A stretch of DNA of 64,000 nucleotides, taken from Dactylellina haptotyla (Eukaryota; Ascomycota; Orbiliomycetes; Orbiliales; Orbiliaceae). Shown one piece after another: positions 1-12,060 of this stretch (position 1 is the first letter of the stretch; each line of letters begins with the position of its first letter). The stretch spans positions 1,364,001 to 1,428,000 of the forward strand of contig CM062381.1 of assembly GCA_031310005.1 (NCBI GenBank). Reading direction: 5' to 3'. Below the pieces are notes generated by a model that was not told the origin of the DNA, did no database searches, and saw only the letters and a list, made by a program, of their open reading frames with translations. The translations under genes and the position numbers were made by a program.

Positions 1-32
1 GCAAAAATCAAAAAAGGAGGGGTTATACTCAC

Positions 33-401
33 GGCCGGTAGCACCGCCGCAGACTTTGGCATAGCTTGGGTTCTTGGTATCGCCGCCAATGTATCCGACC
101 TTGGCGTCTACCAGACCGTAGTCTTTGAAGTGCTTGCGATAAATGTGCTCGACTCCTGCAAATTATCCGGGCAACACGCCCATTCTGTCAGCCCCAAGGA
201 ACATATTTCCAGTTTCCGCCCCTCCGACTTGGAATTGCAATGTGGGACAGATTGGAAAAACTTACCCCAAAAACACCCTGCAGCGACGGTGGCCATCTCA
301 GTAGTGCCGCTGGCAGCTGCAGAACCGCCGCCCTCGCTGGTGACGCCGATAGAGCTACTTGGGGCGAAATGCCGGGTGATGCGGTTGATAAAGGACGACA
401 T
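33..401 (-). CDS. msrA: Peptide methionine-(S)-sulfoxide reductase MsrA, 5' part (gene runs off left edge)
   Basis: MsrA reduces methionine-S-sulfoxide in proteins with electrons from thioredoxin. Exon 1 is 266-401 and exon 2 is 33-155; the 110-base intron (156-265) has a GTAAG donor and a TGCAG acceptor. Joined, they read through the family's catalytic signature GCFWGVEHIYRKHF, with the active cysteine inside GCFWG. This is followed by VGYIGG and by CGGATG, where the donor GTGAG at 28-32 (read on the - strand) opens a further intron. The remaining two thirds of the protein lies left of the window. The ATG at 399-401 gives about 38 residues before the catalytic motif; this stretch has Arg and Ser residues and few acids, so a mitochondrial presequence is possible but unproven. 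Family assignment is firm. The start is the only in-frame ATG I found ahead of the domain. Confidence 0.9.
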
Positions 402-3098
402 CGTCGCGTGCGCAAAGTTGGAGACTCGGTAACACTTGTCGAGTGATCTATATCTTCAAAGGCCGGGTGAATGCGAACGTAGAGTGTATGACTGTTCTAT
501 CCGAAGGTTATATATAACGATTGAGAGAGAGCTGATGGTGTACTGTCGATTAACCGGAGTAATAACTGGGAGTCCCGTTGGATATTTATACCGTCTTATC
601 TTTCGCCCTCCCCGCGCTATGCGCCATAATATGCCATTTTTACCCAGGCAGATCGGCTTACAAAGATGGAAGACGAGACTAGACACCCCCTCACCCCCCA
701 TCGCTCTACTTAGCCAAAAATACGGCATTGCTGCAGTTCCATCCAGTCTACTTCGCTTCGACGAAAAAGAAACATGATAAATCACGAAACTTCGATCGCA
801 CGAGTCGGCGGGCACTGCCCCTTGTATATACGCCATCCATCGCACACGATTCGTGCCTTCCCGGGCTTGGACGACGAGCGGGTGAGGTTCTTTCCCTCTC
901 GGCTGTCCCGTGGTGGCTTTCTTATCTCAATCCCAGACCAGGGAAGTATTTGTATTTGATATTTGGTATCCTCGAACGCCCCCCTGGTCACGTCACCGTC
1001 CCTGCCGGTCGCTCGATGCTTAATCGATGCGGGGCCAAGAGCGCCCAGGCTTGCCAGCATGAGCTTAGCTCTCAACCACAGACAAGCTCCAGGCCAAGGG
1101 GGCCTTTTCGGTTGGTTCTCTTGGTCGGGGGAGACGCTGCCGACTCTGGCAGCTGGCAGTTCGGACTCTGGCCAGTGTGCTCTGGGATTGCTTGCTTACC
1201 AAACGCGAGACATTTGTAAGTGTGCTGTGCCTCTACCAGCATACTACAAAGTTCTGCCTCTGTCGGAATTAAATCACTCGCACGGTGCAATATTACCACC
1301 GCGGGGAACATTCGAATATCATTTTTTGGTTTGTATTTCGTCCCATGTAAACTAAGTATGTAAACTAAACGTTTCGGTTTTCCATCTGGTCGTGCTGCCT
1401 CGGTTCGATGCACTTAATGCTGCAATGCAATGACAATGCTTGGAACTAAGAATGATGAAATGCTACTATAAGCGGATATCCCCACAATGGACTGGTTCAG
1501 CCGCACTAAAAATTGGAATCAAGTGTCCCCGCCAAACAAGAAATAAAATGAGATGCAAGCACGCCGCGCCCATATACCCTTACTGATCATTAAACTAGGG
1601 GCTAGCTGAGTACAGTATATATTCCAACAGTCGAGCGAAACTTTCGGACGGGAGGTGGTAGGATCCGGAGAGGTCATTGCGGCCGCAAGGTCGCTGGTCG
1701 GATTTAATGCAACACATGTACGATCTATATACGGGCTTGATGTTAGAAAGAATACAAGTAAAATTTATTCGTGATATTGAACAGAATCGGTAGCGCCTAC
1801 TCGGATATATAGGTGAGAATGCGTTTCAAAGTATTTAAATACGGCAAAGAATGCAGGATGGTGGATTACACTATATCTTAGTAATCGTAATCCAGTCAGT
1901 CTACTCAATGGAGATTTCAAGCTTTTTCGCCACTATCTAATATTCCAGGCCGACCGCTGGGCAAATGTCGATGCGTGTTCGACTCAAGGCATGGATATTT
2001 ACGACTCTGCATGAACAATCTCACTGACTCAATCTTCGTAATACGAAACCACAGTCGGACATCAACGATGGAAGTTTCAAGGCGGAATGTTATTAATTAG
2101 GTTCGCAATCAACGAACCTTGTTCAACAATATTGGCCAATATCGGCGAGGATAGAGTTGATATAAACGTTGATTTAGACAGAAAGCCGTCATCATGACGG
2201 CCTTGGTGGGAAACTCTTTATGATAAATCGGCCGACTTACGCGGAAAACCCGCCGCCAGTGTGGCTAAGCGCAGGAATCTTCCGGGCTTGAGGCACAGCA
2301 GACTACGAGGCTGAAGTTGAGTTGCTATGGCGAAAGGCGAGGTTCCGTTGCTTGGACCTGTAATATATACCCGTGAGAATACGATGGATTAAGCATGGCG
2401 TTCAGATCTGGCCGGGTCTCGATTTGGCATCCGCGCTAGGTTAGCCACTTTAGCCTCAGATCGCAGCCAGCTCGACCGCCCAGCGGTTAAGGAGGAGGCG
2501 AGATAGGAACCTTCTTAAATGTGACGATGCACATTGTACGGTTTCGACAACCTCGTGATAGCGCAGAGGGGCTTGATGGCTTGACTCTGACTCGTTCCGA
2601 CTCGCTGGTTGCGATCGTAGCTTGCCCTGACCTGCATCAATCAGGAGCTCAGCGGCTTGCCTTAAGTTTAAGGGCTTGTGTTGTTGATGCGGTTGCAGCA
2701 ACGCCACTGACAACACGGGGGGGTTTGAAGTGAGGGGCTTCACGGGATCTTGCGAGATGGGATCCAAGCAATAGCGCACCGTATTGACATGTTTGCAAAT
2801 AACGCCAGCAGGTTTTTGTTTCTAATGAAAAGTCTAATAGTTTGCAGCTGGGCTGGTGTGTTTCCAATCATATTTGAGTATTGCGTTCTGATAATGCAAC
2901 TCCCCTTCTCCATCTAGAAGGTTTCGTATCGTCGGGTGAAATTCCTCGGTCTAACGAAATTTCGAGTGTTGGGAACCCCTGTGTAAGGTTAGCTAGTCTC
3001 CCGCTCGACCCGTGTATACCTTCATGTCTCAACGGAATGGGACAACGTCTGTGACAAAAACATATAAAACGTTAACGGATAACTTTTACGGCAAGGAC

Positions 3099-3118
3099 TA
3101 GAATTCCATGGAATTCTA
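3099..3118. repeat. 20-base perfect palindrome
   Basis: The 20 bases read identically on both strands and contain two EcoRI-type GAATTC sites flanking a central CCATGG. The symmetry breaks on both sides at the next base. No gene or transposon end was seen beside it. Confidence 0.8.
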
Positions 3119-4698
3119 TGCTTCGGGTTATGGTACGCAAATCCCCACATATTATGATTTCCAACGACGGGTTTCCCATCAACCGAACATTTCTCGTGAT
3201 TAATCCCGTTTTTTTCTAAGGGTCCAATGTGCATGGAGGTATGTGCGGGTGAAGTGATGGGAAGGGAACATCCTATCTGCGAGCTGCGGAATGGCTGCTC
3301 CGCCAATCGAGCCGGAAAAAGAGGCGACGCGGTTCTGGCCATTCGTTCACAGGGCCAAGAAAGCCATGGCCTGCAAAATCCGGCGTGTGCTCTCCCACCC
3401 CATGGGCCCCAAATCTTCCCATTTTTGAAACTTTCACACCATGCATTGTGCAGAATTGGGGCGGCCTAGCTCAGCTGAAGCACAAGGACAAGAGAAAAAC
3501 AAACCAAAAAACGCTCTTCCCGCTAGATGCCTCCGTTTCCACTAGGAAAGCAAAAAAAAATTTCGTGACGGGCAGTGCATGACAGGACCGATGAAGACGG
3601 TTTTCCGTCTCCAGCGCTAGTGCCAAATGTCTTCACGGGGGATCAGCGGCGAGCCAACAAACCCGCCCCGTCAAAATTTCGAGACCTGCTGTTTTTTGTC
3701 CTTCACCCGTTCGAGACCCACGTTTTCGTTCCCTTCTATTGTGTTCCCTGAGACTCGAACACTGGTGACTTAAACTTCGCCAGGGGATATACCCTCGTTG
3801 TTCAAAAGCAGAAGGAAATCCAATTTTAAGGTTCGTTTGTTTTTCTTTTGGCTTTCCGATCGATCCCAATATGAAGGGTGTTCTATTGTCTTATTTGGCC
3901 TGGTATTATTGAATTTGTGCATACATTTTTGGCCGGGCTTCGTAGAAACTTAAGTGGTCCGAATTATTCTTAAGATGCAAGTGGCCATCGGCCCCGGCTG
4001 ATTTCTAAGTGGATCGAGATCTTGTGGTCGGCTAGGGCCCAGCCATAATTTCCTCATCATAAAAAATTCTTTGCTTTGCCTGAAGCGCTCGAGGTTTTGA
4101 CTAACGGGACTTTTCGGTCTTGTACCAGAGCTAGAGATATTAGTGCATAGGTATCCTGCAACGGCGAGCAAAAATCTCCCGACAAGCTCCTTTCCCCCTC
4201 CCTCCCCAAGAAGGTAACAAGGAATTTAGTACATTTTCCAAACCTGCTTGCACCTCAGTCTACACACATCTCCAGAGATCCGTTAAACGACGAGTACCCG
4301 ATTTGGGCCGTCGATACATTTTGCCTTGATTGTGCCTCCTTGCTTCCTGCACCTTCCCTGCTTTTCTTGTGCAACAGATTGTCTGGTTCCATAATATAGA
4401 GGTATATACAGCAGGAAAACCTGCCGACGAGCGAGCCGATTTCATATTTGGCATCTGCTATTTCTCCACTCAAGTTTTGTTTTATTTCATTCAACTTGTG
4501 GCCCGTGTGATTTTCTTGGGAGGATATCTCAGCTTCAGGAGGAACGACAAGGGCCGGACGCAACATTAATAACGACGGAAATTCGCGAAATAAGAAACGC
4601 CCCCGCTCGATCGGGAATCAATCGAATCGAATCAAAGCAATCAAAGCAAACCCATCGCAGCTCGCTGGGGAGGCTTGCTCAAGCGAAACCCGAACGAC

Positions 4699-4715
4699 CA
4701 CACACACACACACAC
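4699..4715. repeat. CA dinucleotide microsatellite
   Basis: Eight and a half uninterrupted CA units, about 480 bases upstream of the histidine kinase ATG. Confidence 0.9.
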
Positions 4716-4986
4716 CTAGGACCCTTTTAATTGAAGAAGGAGCAGCCTGGCGGTCCAGCCCAAGCCAGTCAGCCACCACCAGATTTGATAGATCTAGCTC
4801 GGATCTTAATTTCTACCATTCCTCTTCCCTTCCCTTTTAACCCTCTCCCCTGAACACGATCCCTAACTATCAGCTTGTCTGTGACCTGGATTGACGAACA
4901 ACATACGACAGACAGCTCAGCAGCGTCGGCGGGAGAGGAGGATATCGTTCATTCTTCGACATCATTACCGACGTCCGCAGGGAGAC

Positions 4987-5001
4987 ATGCCTTCGACATA
5001 G
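4987..5001 (+). promoter_or_regulatory. Short upstream ORF in the presumed kinase leader
   Basis: An ATG opens a four-codon frame (Met-Pro-Ser-Thr, stop) 191 bases upstream of the kinase start. If the transcript begins upstream of it, it could damp translation of the kinase. The transcription start is not known, so this is an inference from position only. Confidence 0.35.
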
Positions 5002-5192
5002 ACGTGCTGGGAGGTCCTGGGCCGCACAACAACACCACCCGTATCCTTGTCGTCTGCTGCACGCACTGGCACTCGCTCTGATCTGATTCACCGACAACAC
5101 CAAACACCGCGGGTTACACAGATCTGCACACATCCCCCAACGCACTCCGACCTCACCTCCTCCTCATCCTCATCCTCCTCCTCTTCTTCAAC

Positions 5193-7847
5193 ATGTCCGC
5201 GACATCTGGCGATTCGACCTCCTCGCCGGAGCTCTTCGTCCTCGAAAAACGGTGGCGGCCGTGGCTCATCGTGCTCTCCTTCTTCGTCAGCTTCCTCGGA
5301 GCATACACCACAACACAACTATACGTCCAATGCCGCCAATCAACATGGACCACCCACCGCATCGGCTGGTTGATTCTCGCCGCCGTCGAGTTTGGTGGCT
5401 GCGCGATATGGGCTTTCCACTTCGTCGCCATGATCGCACTCGACATCGGCGTCCCCGTAAATTTCAACTTGCCCATGACGATATTCTCGGCTATCGTTGC
5501 CACAATAGGAATGCTGGGTGGCCTCGCGAGCAACATCTGGATTAAGAAGCGAAGGCGACGAGGAGATATGTATCTCCCCATCTCGAACCACGACAGCGTT
5601 TCCGAGCACGGGATGACCATCAACGGCATCTCGAGGATAAATGGAGGCGATGCGAGAAAACCCATCGATACGCCTGAATATGAAAGTTCGACTTCGGAAA
5701 TGGGGACAGTGCTCAACCTAGCTAGCGCTCTGCTATCGAGGGGCTTGCGCGACGATGACACACCTGTCGCGTCTCGAATCTTGAACCACTTGCAACTAGG
5801 GCTTAACGTGCGAGTATTCGTCGTTGGTGGGATGATGAGTTTGAGCATCTGCGCTATGCATTACGTTGGAATGAAAGCCATGTACTTTGATGGCATGATC
5901 AAATGGAACCACTTCCTCGTCGTCCTCTCTGTCATCATAGCTTATATCGTCTCCATGGTGGCATTGATATTCTTGCCCAATGAATCTGACAGCAGCAGCC
6001 AAATTGCATTTGCCGTCGTCGCAGCGATCGGTATCAACCTGATGCATTGGACGGGCATGTGGGCTGCAACATTCTACACCACCCGGCCGCCACCATGGGA
6101 TCAAGGATCTATCCCCACCGTTCTGCCCCTCGGGGTCGCGTTTGTTGCTATTATCAGCTGTCTGATGTCCTATGTGGTCTTAGCCCGCACGATAACCCAA
6201 TCTCGCGATCGTCTCGCCGAGATGATTGTCACCAAACGCAAACTCTGGAAAGCCATCGCGGAGAAAGAAGCCGCAGAACATAACGACAAGGTCAAAACAG
6301 AATTTATCTCCGTCGCCAGTCACGAACTTCGCACCCCATTACATGCTATCACCGGTTTCGTAGATCTCCTCGCTCTAACCCCGCTCAACGAAGAACAAAT
6401 GAGTTTTGTGAAATCCATCCAGGGCAGCTGTCACGCTTTAGATTTAATCACCAAGAACGTCCTCGACTTTACCCGTCTAGAAAACGACCACTCCGAGACT
6501 GCGGCGTCGGCATCGGATGTACGAATAAAAGACCTCGTGTATGACATGCTACAAACTTGCATGGCAAAGATCTCGAATACGCTGAGCGTCGACATTATCT
6601 TAATAATGGATAGAGATGTCCCTGACGTTTTCCACGTTGACGAGACATATTTCGCGAGGGTGCTCATGAACCTCGTTGGAAATGCTATGAAATTCACCCG
6701 ACGCGGGTATATTCTTGTGCGCTTGTGGACCTGCGTCGATGAAGATTCGCTCTGCATTTCCGTCAGCGACACCGGCATCGGAATTTCGCCGGCGAGCCAG
6801 AAGATTGTATTCGAGCCCTTCAGACAGGCGGATACGAGTTTAACGCGGAAGCATCTAGGAACCGGGCTGGGCCTCGCCATATGCAGGCAGCTCGTGGCTA
6901 AGATGAACGGAAGAATCACCTTGGAGAGTGAAGAAGGAAAGGGTTCAGAATTTACAGTTGTAGTACCTGGGCTACCGAGCACGTATCCGATGACACCGGC
7001 TGTACAGAGTAAGATCAAGGTCGCTGTGTGGCTGAGGAGTAAGAGAAGCAGCACTGTCGTACAATGGGCTCTGTCATCGCACTTCATAGTCACCGCTATC
7101 GATCCCCTACAACATATGAAGGGCCTTAAGGGAGTCGAAAGAGTTATCGCGGACATCAAATGCCTTACACCACAGGTCATTGCGGAGATCGTAGCGAGCC
7201 CCGGAGACATCAAATGGTTCATTCTGCATGGCGACGAGAGCGTTAGGGAGCTCAGGAATCTCGACCATGTGACTTTACTCAAACGGCCGATCTGCGTGGA
7301 CGACCTACTCATCAAACAACTAACAAGAGGTCGAGCCGAACCATCGCAACAGAGGAAAGTCAGCATCACAGGGAATCCAGCGCTCGAAGAACTAAAGCGA
7401 ATAGTCGCCGCGCCGAGTCCGTTGGCACAAAGCCCGATCTTGGAGATCCCACCAGAAATTAAGCAGGCTGGCGACATCGTCCTCTTGGTCGAAGATAATC
7501 CGGTCAATCAGCAACTCGGAGTTAAGATGTTGAAGAAATTAGGAAAAACCGTGGACGTTGCTGAGAACGGCAAAGTAGCTCTCGACAAGATCATGGAAAA
7601 CCGACAACAGTATTCTCTCGTCCTCATGGATTCCCAGATGCCGGTACTCAGCGGGCCGAGCACATGTAGAAGAATCAGAGAGATGGAAGCCACCGGAGAG
7701 CTCCAGGGTCGGCTGCGAATAATCAGCCTGACGGCGAATGTGGATTCACTCAGCCAGAAGGAGTGCATGGATGCCGGCAGCGATTACTTCCTACCGAAAC
7801 CGTTGACTTTGAAGCTGCTGAGGGATGAGCTAGAGAAGGCGTGTTAG
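5193..7847 (+). CDS. MHYT-domain hybrid histidine kinase with pseudo-receiver and receiver
   Basis: A single-exon gene of 884 residues. The N-terminal half is a membrane sensor of the MHYT type: repeated transmembrane segments with M/F-H-x-x motifs around His76 (AFHFVAM), Met222-His223 (AMHYVGM) and Met284-His285 (LMHWTGM). MHYT domains are thought to bind copper and sense oxygen, CO or NO. The kinase core follows: H-box SHELRTPL with phospho-acceptor His377, N-box NLVGNAMKF, G1 SDTGIGIS, F-box FEPF and G2 GTGLGLAI. The C-terminal receiver (about 762-884) has acidic pair Glu767/Asp768, phospho-acceptor Asp813 in LMDSQMP and Lys869 in LPKPL. Between kinase and receiver, about 605-710, is a receiver-like stretch that keeps KRP but has no obvious phospho-Asp. 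No PAS, GAF or HAMP domain was seen. It should feed the fungal phosphorelay through an HPt protein (Ypd1). The ATG follows a pyrimidine-rich leader and opens the whole frame. Confidence 0.95.
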   Translation: MSATSGDSTSSPELFVLEKRWRPWLIVLSFFVSFLGAYTTTQLYVQCRQSTWTTHRIGWLILAAVEFGGCAIWAFHFVAMIALDIGVPVNFNLPMTIFSAIVATIGMLGGLASNIWIKKRRRRGDMYLPISNHDSVSEHGMTINGISRINGGDARKPIDTPEYESSTSEMGTVLNLASALLSRGLRDDDTPVASRILNHLQLGLNVRVFVVGGMMSLSICAMHYVGMKAMYFDGMIKWNHFLVVLSVIIAYIVSMVALIFLPNESDSSSQIAFAVVAAIGINLMHWTGMWAATFYTTRPPPWDQGSIPTVLPLGVAFVAIISCLMSYVVLARTITQSRDRLAEMIVTKRKLWKAIAEKEAAEHNDKVKTEFISVASHELRTPLHAITGFVDLLALTPLNEEQMSFVKSIQGSCHALDLITKNVLDFTRLENDHSETAASASDVRIKDLVYDMLQTCMAKISNTLSVDIILIMDRDVPDVFHVDETYFARVLMNLVGNAMKFTRRGYILVRLWTCVDEDSLCISVSDTGIGISPASQKIVFEPFRQADTSLTRKHLGTGLGLAICRQLVAKMNGRITLESEEGKGSEFTVVVPGLPSTYPMTPAVQSKIKVAVWLRSKRSSTVVQWALSSHFIVTAIDPLQHMKGLKGVERVIADIKCLTPQVIAEIVASPGDIKWFILHGDESVRELRNLDHVTLLKRPICVDDLLIKQLTRGRAEPSQQRKVSITGNPALEELKRIVAAPSPLAQSPILEIPPEIKQAGDIVLLVEDNPVNQQLGVKMLKKLGKTVDVAENGKVALDKIMENRQQYSLVLMDSQMPVLSGPSTCRRIREMEATGELQGRLRIISLTANVDSLSQKECMDAGSDYFLPKPLTLKLLRDELEKAC

Positions 7848-8875
7848 CAATAACTTCCTTTGCTTTCGAATTATAAAGTTGAATTTAGCCTTTCCTATTG
7901 GGATTTGCGGGAGTTTTTCAGGACTGCAAAGTCGTTGGGCATTAATGGGGCCATCGACCGTTACCATTACAGCATACCTTTTCCTTTGTCCTTTTCCATT
8001 TACCTTTCATTTTTTATTAATATCATGGATCGCCAAAAAAAGTGTTTAATGCGCGGCTTATGGTTTTTTTTCGTCCCCGTTACTTTTCCTCCTCTCGTTT
8101 ATCCTATTTACAGCACCTTTTTTTCGACAGACAGGGCTAATATACACGCAAGGATATAACCATACTGGCGAAGGAGTTTGTGTATATAGCATAGAATTTT
8201 CTTTAACCTTTAGTGTGTTTGTTTTCGTGCAGATTATTTCACCGGGGCGCTTTACGGGTTCGAGTTTTGTCTTTTGTTTTTCTTTGGGTCCTACTTCACT
8301 TCTTTGCTTTTAGTTTCACGATATCCTTCACTGGGGTTTAGGTACCCTCTTTTCATTACTCTCGTTTCATTGGATCTCTTGGGGGGTGGGGAAAGACCGG
8401 ATTGCTTACAGGGGGCTTTTTCTAGCTGGATTATAATTCTGTATAATTCTGTACTGTATATATATTCGCTTACACACACCGACTATATGCAAAGATGTTA
8501 CCTTCTAATCAATTGCTTAAGTAGGGCTATCGAAACAATCTTGTGCATCAAAGAAATGCAATGTCAAAAATTGAAGTCTCCAAAATTTAAAATTCCAGGA
8601 AGAATATGTTATATTATACTTAATCTATCGGTGTACTCGAATCTCTAAATTGAGTCATTTTTAAAATCGCCGAAATCATGACCTCGCCGTCTCACTCGAT
8701 AGTCCTCAAGACAAGGAGAAAAAACGCCACCCGCTATGCAGAACCCGTTGGACCGTACCAGAAGAAAACCACAAAATAGGCTGAAGAGCAAAAGAAATAA
8801 TAGGCAAACGAGTCGGACGCAGAAGCCAGACAAAAAGATCAGGCACAGCATGTTTGACGAGCAAGCACCATTCAG
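7848..8875. other. Convergent 3' intergenic region
   Basis: About 1 kb between the stop codons of the convergent kinase (+) and RTC1-like (-) genes. It is T-rich on the + strand, as expected for 3' untranslated and termination sequence. No gene is supported. Confidence 0.6.
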
Positions 8876-11800
8876 CTACCAACAATCATGTCCACACCCG
8901 CTCGGGCATTGCTTCATTTTCGAGCCTAGGTACCAATCACGAAGGCAATTATCGTGTCCACCATGGCAGCATCCCTAAACAAATTTACCATTAGAATGAA
9001 TACCTCACCCACGCTCAAAGGGGCGGGAACCCCATCTAGGGATACAAACATACCTGGCACATTGTCCATCTGCCCCTCACGATTTGATGGCAAACCATGC
9101 AGCCGTCCGCCATGCGCCTGCAACTTTCGCAGTACATGCTTCCTTTATAGCTCGCGCCGGCAGGGTTCACGGGTTCGCCTTCTGCATCCGTTTCTACTAT
9201 AACCCTAGCCCCGCCACCAGCGCTCATCATCGGAGCGTTGCAGTTTCCGCAACTGAGGTGAATGTAGGTATTCGTAAGTGCTTGCGAACGAACATGCTCC
9301 ACCTTGGTAGCCTTGATGACTTCCGCCGCGGTGACGTAGAGCTTAAAACGATGTAATTGTTCTGCGGTAGCCGAGATTCATATTAGCAAATATATACGCG
9401 GATAGATAATACCATTCATAATTGCTTGTTACTGCTAAACTTACCAACATAGCCTTCAATCCAATCCCCCATTCGTCTCTCGTCAAACTCCACCAGGTCC
9501 CCGAATAGCAATGCGAGCGTGGCACACATCTGCACCTCTCCCCTGTCGCTGTAGTAATCCGTCAGAACCGTCAGGAAGTTCTGCAGGTTCCACGGAAGGT
9601 CTTTCATTCTTCCGTATCCCGACCCCTTGAGCTTGATCGTCCCGTAATCCTTCACCATATCTTGAATCTCGCGGCCCAAGGCCTCTGCGACGTTCAGTTG
9701 GTGTTGGTGTTTCAGATTATGCGACGAATTGTTACGAGCAGCCGGGTTGAGCGGGTTCGATGGATGAGTGCTATGATGCTGATTGTGGCCGTGGTGGTGG
9801 TGCTCATCATCGTCCTCGTCATCACTTGTCTCCTTATGAAACGGATGCGAAGTTCCCAGTCGGGCGCGATGGCCGAAGCTATTGGTCGAGTCATCGTAGG
9901 AACTCGAAGTTTGCTCGCTCGTAAGGCCGATGGAGTACTGGCGTCCCCGAAAGGCCAACGAAGCTCTGTCGCGATCCTTGTCGAAGGACGAAGATGCGGC
10001 GACGTCAGGGACTTCGAGGTCGTGATCACCACCAATACCACCCTTGTTGTTTGCCCCGTTGAATGTGGTTTCCGGAGAAGAGCTGAAGATTTCGGAACGA
10101 AGCGGGGTAATCTTATCGTCACTTTCGTGTTGATCTACGGGTTTTATAGATAGTTCCTTGTCTTCGTCAATTGCGGGTGGGCTATCAACCACGGAGACTC
10201 GACGAGAAGCCATGTTTAGAATTTCACCACCATCCGTAGATGCCGTAGAAGAGGAAAGAGATGTTCCGAAAGCTTTAGGCGGCAGTGAAAGACTTTCGTC
10301 AATGTTGCCTAGTGGATTTGCGGGAGCTTTAGGGGTGGGTGTCATGACGGGTTGGAGCAGAGGGGTATCTGCAACAGGCTTTGCCAGCGGTGTAGCACCA
10401 GCAGAGCCATTGGAGCTTTTCCTATCAGTTCCTGAGACCCCAAGGGCTCGTTTTGCAAAAAGACCTGATTCAGGGTGCGTTTTCGAGAAAGACATCTCTG
10501 CTTCCTTGTTCAGTCGCTCTTCTTCTTGTTCCCGAGCTTCTATTTCCCAGCCTTGAATGAGATCCAGCATCTTCCATGTTTGTGCCGTACGGTACTGCCC
10601 AATATGCCAAGAGACATGAGCATTTCTCTGGCATGCTTCTGAGAGAGTCATCCCACTTGAAAGACTTGTGATCCATTCATCGGCCATGAACTTTAACGGT
10701 TCGGGACTAAACATCGGTAGTCCAACTTCGACGACCGCCTGTTTAGGCACATATTTTCCTACCAAGCTGTCTATGCCACTTTGCTGGACACCAGCTTTTG
10801 GAGGTGGCCGTCCTGGGGTTAGGTTCACAGACGACTTCTTTCGACCGCCGTTCATAATCTCGTCATCCATTTCAAACCTTACATTTCTGTCCCGCTTAGC
10901 GGGAGGAGGAGGACGCTGGCCCATCACTGCGATAAAACTGTTATCGGGAGCCCAAGCAACCGCAGAGTGATTCAGAGAGTTAATCGGATTCACTGCATAT
11001 AGTAAATCGTGCTGAACGAACATTTGGTCCTTTGAGCATGACCAAAGGGTGTTCTCGTCTTTCCATAAGAGCCCCGATGTTGCGTTTGTGTGTTCGTCAA
11101 AGGCGTATTTTCCAACAAAAGGTCTCTTGATGTCCCAGACAGTGATCCTGTTGTCGTGGGTCATAGCACAAGTTGCTATTTCCCGGGTTGAAATGCCGCG
11201 CGGTCTCCAGATAGCCCTACCTATCGCCGCCATGGTGTTTATCGTGTGAATGGGGCGTTTATTTTGAGAGTCTCCGTCTCCGAAGTCCCAGACTTTCACG
11301 GTTTTGTCTCGGCCGCCGCTGGCAACATGCTTACCATCCGGGTGCCAATCGATCGAGAAGGCAGGACCATTATGTGCGCTGATCTTCTTAAGATACGTCT
11401 GAGCCGTCCCAACCATCCTCCATTCCCATTTCTAATATCTCTGTCAATTCGATAGCCCCACTGTTAGACATGTGGGTTGCAACTAACCTGAATCGTGCCA
11501 TTGTCGAATGCGGCGGCGAAATGCACAGCATTTGCAGCATTGAATTGAACATCTCTAACAGCATCACTCTTCCCCCATAATGTCATCGTACTCTTCTTTT
11601 GTCTTAAGTCCCAAAGTTTCATCATGCCATCCTGGCTGCCGCTGATCAGAATCTTGCCGTTTCCAGGATTAAATGCAATCTTGTGGACCGATCTCTGATG
11701 CTCGTGCATTATTCGATCAAGTTTACCACCCCGATTCAAGTCGTATACGCAAATGTTGCCATTTGTATTCGCCGTGGCGATGACATCCTTGGAAAAGTTG

Positions 11801-12060
11801 CATCCCCACTTGACGTCCGAGTTGGCTACGATTTTGTTGGAGGCATTTCCAGCTCGAAGATCTAGGCGTTCCGTGATTTCGCCTTGCAGAGTCACGCGAA
11901 GTATCTTCAAAACTTCCCGGCCGGCGACGACAACAAGGTCTTGATCCGGAGATGCGCTCAACGATTGAATAGGAACTTGAAGGTCATAAGTAGCGGTTCT
12001 AGAACCGTGGTAAGAACTAACAGAGGAAGAAGTGTCAGTGTATATGTAGCATTCGGACAT
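8876..12060 (-). CDS. RTC1: RTC1/Sea2/WDR24-like SEACIT (GATOR2) WD40-RING subunit
   Basis: Four exons: 11488-12060, 9445-11431, 9054-9361 and 8876-8974, giving 988 residues with all phases matching. The N-terminus is a WD40 propeller with recognisable repeats (ISGSQDGMMKLWDLR, VASGGRDKTVKVWDF). A long low-complexity Ser/Thr-rich linker with acidic and His-rich runs follows, then an alpha-helical region. The C-terminus is the Zn-binding double RING of this family: CGNC, CESC, CMVC, MCQGCCHGGHDNC and CPSGCGHDC. The last Cys/His block exists only after removing the 79-base intron 8975-9053. In yeast and animals this protein belongs to the SEACIT/GATOR2 complex on vacuoles or lysosomes, which controls TORC1 by amino-acid signals; 'restriction of telomere capping' is the yeast name. 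Yeast Rtc1 is longer and human WDR24 shorter. The first intron, 56 bases, lies between propeller blades. Confidence 0.93.

Larger units (their letters stand above)
402..5192. other. Intergenic stretch with no supported gene
   Basis: About 4.8 kb between the MsrA gene and the histidine kinase start. Open frames are short, unspliced and unlike any family I know. Visible features are a 20-base perfect palindrome at 3099-3118, a CA run at 4699-4715, a four-codon upstream ORF (4987-5001) and a TCC/TCA-rich pyrimidine tract at about 5155-5190 directly before the kinase ATG. The last kilobase is presumably the promoter and leader of the kinase gene. Confidence 0.6.

Noticed and set aside
6431-7507. 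358-codon - strand frame opposite the histidine kinase
   Set aside because: Shadow of the kinase coding strand; the + strand carries all kinase motifs in order.
10158-10556. 132-codon + strand frame inside the RTC1-like gene
   Set aside because: Antisense shadow of the low-complexity linker of the RTC1-like protein.
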